Below are positions 5,686-6,308 of a stretch of DNA of 6,308 nucleotides, piece after piece. This DNA comes from DATLBY01 sp035526665 (lineage in GTDB: Bacteria; Acidobacteriota; Terriglobia; Bryobacterales; Bryobacteraceae): the NCBI GenBank assembly GCA_035526665.1, contig DATLBY010000291.1, positions 1 through 6,308 of the forward strand, written 5' to 3'. The notes under the pieces are model-generated. The model saw only the letters and a program-made list of their open reading frames with translations. It did not search any database and was not told the origin of the DNA. Positions within the stretch are counted from its first letter, which is position 1. Every line of letters begins with the position of its first letter. A program made the translations under genes and the position numbers.

Positions 5686-6308
5686 TTGAATCCAGACGCT
5701 GACCTCTCGTCCCCTCTGCTTCGTTATTGGGGCTACGATAGTTTTCGCCCCCTCCAGGAGCGCATCGTCCGCAGTCTGATCTCCGGCAATGATGTGGCCG
5801 TCGTGATGCCGACCGGGGGAGGGAAGTCGCTTTGCTACCAGCTCCCGGCCGTGGTCAGCGGCGGCACAGCTATTGTTGTTTCGCCACTGATTGCGCTTAT
5901 GCACGATCAGGCGGCAACTTTGGCGCAGATGGGAATTCCTGCCGCTATTCTCAACAGCTCCATGACGCAGGCCGAGCAGCGCAGCGTCATGGTCAATGCA
6001 GCTCAGGGACGGTATCGCCTGCTTTATCTTTCGCCTGAGCGGCTTGCCCGGCCCGACACCGTGGGCTGGCTGCAGCGCGTAAATCTGTCTTTTTTTGCCA
6101 TCGATGAGGCGCACTGCATCTCGGAGTGGGGGCATGAATTCCGTCCAGAGTATCGCCAGCTGAGCCGGCTGCGCGAGGCGTTTCCAAGCACTCCGATTGC
6201 CGCCTTCACCGCCAGCGCTACCCAGCGTGTCCGGCACGACATTTTGACGCAGCTTAAATTACGCGATCCCCGGAAATTCATCCTCAGCTTCCAGCGTCCC
6301 AATCTTCG
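5686..6308 (+). CDS. recQ: RecQ-family ATP-dependent DNA helicase, 3'-truncated by window edge
   Basis: Superfamily 2 3'-5' DNA helicase that unwinds recombination and replication intermediates in the cytoplasm. The frame runs to the window end without a stop, showing 207 residues. Motif 0 is YWGYDSFRPLQE (14-25). Walker A is MPTGGGKSLCYQLPA, with Lys47. SPLIALMHDQ is motif Ia, YLSPERL motif Ib, and IDEAHCISEWGHEF (DEAH at 140-143) is motif II plus the RecQ aromatic loop. AFTASAT (173-179) is motif III. The start is read as TTG at 5686: the in-frame stop TGA is at 5668-5670, there is no ATG before motif 0 in this frame, and TTG gives an N-terminus of normal RecQ length. An ATT or ATC between 5678 and 5685 or a CTG at 5716 are poorer choices. 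There is no Shine-Dalgarno. The RQC and HRDC domains lie beyond the window. Family is certain; the exact start is less so. Confidence 0.92.
   Translation, partial: MNPDADLSSPLLRYWGYDSFRPLQERIVRSLISGNDVAVVMPTGGGKSLCYQLPAVVSGGTAIVVSPLIALMHDQAATLAQMGIPAAILNSSMTQAEQRSVMVNAAQGRYRLLYLSPERLARPDTVGWLQRVNLSFFAIDEAHCISEWGHEFRPEYRQLSRLREAFPSTPIAAFTASATQRVRHDILTQLKLRDPRKFILSFQRPNL

Noticed and set aside
5667..5702. ATG-ATG start followed by an 11-codon frame before recQ
   Set aside because: It is in a different frame from the helicase, ends at a TGA, and has no Shine-Dalgarno; no evidence for a leader peptide.
5665..6237. Open frame on the minus strand (190 codons) that could look like the real gene here
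   Set aside because: The plus strand carries all RecQ helicase motifs in one frame running to the window end; the minus-strand frame overlaps the small-subunit start and has no recognisable domain.

Overview
The window is a GC-rich bacterial chromosomal segment with seven protein-coding genes, two of them cut by the window edges. Coding density is very high and gaps between genes are short. I see no RNA gene, mobile element, CRISPR array or long repeat. The combination of a DUF1080 protein, a GMC oxidoreductase with its gluconate-2-dehydrogenase-subunit-3-like partner, and a short UvrC-like protein next to an aldo/keto reductase recalls Acidobacteriota of the Solibacter/Bryobacter type. That placement is from memory of gene content and is only moderately secure.

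Layout. Bases 1-975 (+) hold the 3' part of an aldo/keto reductase with an intact catalytic tetrad. Its stop codon overlaps the start of a 376-residue UvrC-like protein (975-2105, +). This protein keeps the four-cysteine (probable Fe-S) segment and the UVR motif of UvrC, lacks the C-terminal RNase H-like nuclease and HhH domains, and appears to have lost key GIY-YIG residues. A small stem-loop spans its stop codon. Next come a small lipoprotein with a probable OB-like beta domain (2165-2503, +) and a secreted two-domain DUF1080 protein (2535-3488, +). Convergent to these, on the minus strand, is a two-gene operon: a Tat-signal small subunit (5668-5150) followed after 4 bases by a large FAD-dependent GMC dehydrogenase with a four-cysteine cluster (5145-3499). 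Divergent from the small subunit, after only 17 bases, starts a RecQ helicase (5686 to the window end, +). Its only sensible start is a TTG.

How the genes may work together. The GMC enzyme and its small subunit look like an exported sugar/polyol or glucoside dehydrogenase. DUF1080 proteins are now linked to hydrolysis of 3-keto-glycosides, so the three genes could form an oxidise-then-cleave route for extracytoplasmic glycosides. This is an inference from families and position. The aldo/keto reductase and UvrC-like gene form a translationally coupled pair with no obvious shared pathway, and RecQ is a housekeeping recombination/repair helicase. I found no clearly undescribed system. The most unusual item is the degenerate, short UvrC-like protein.
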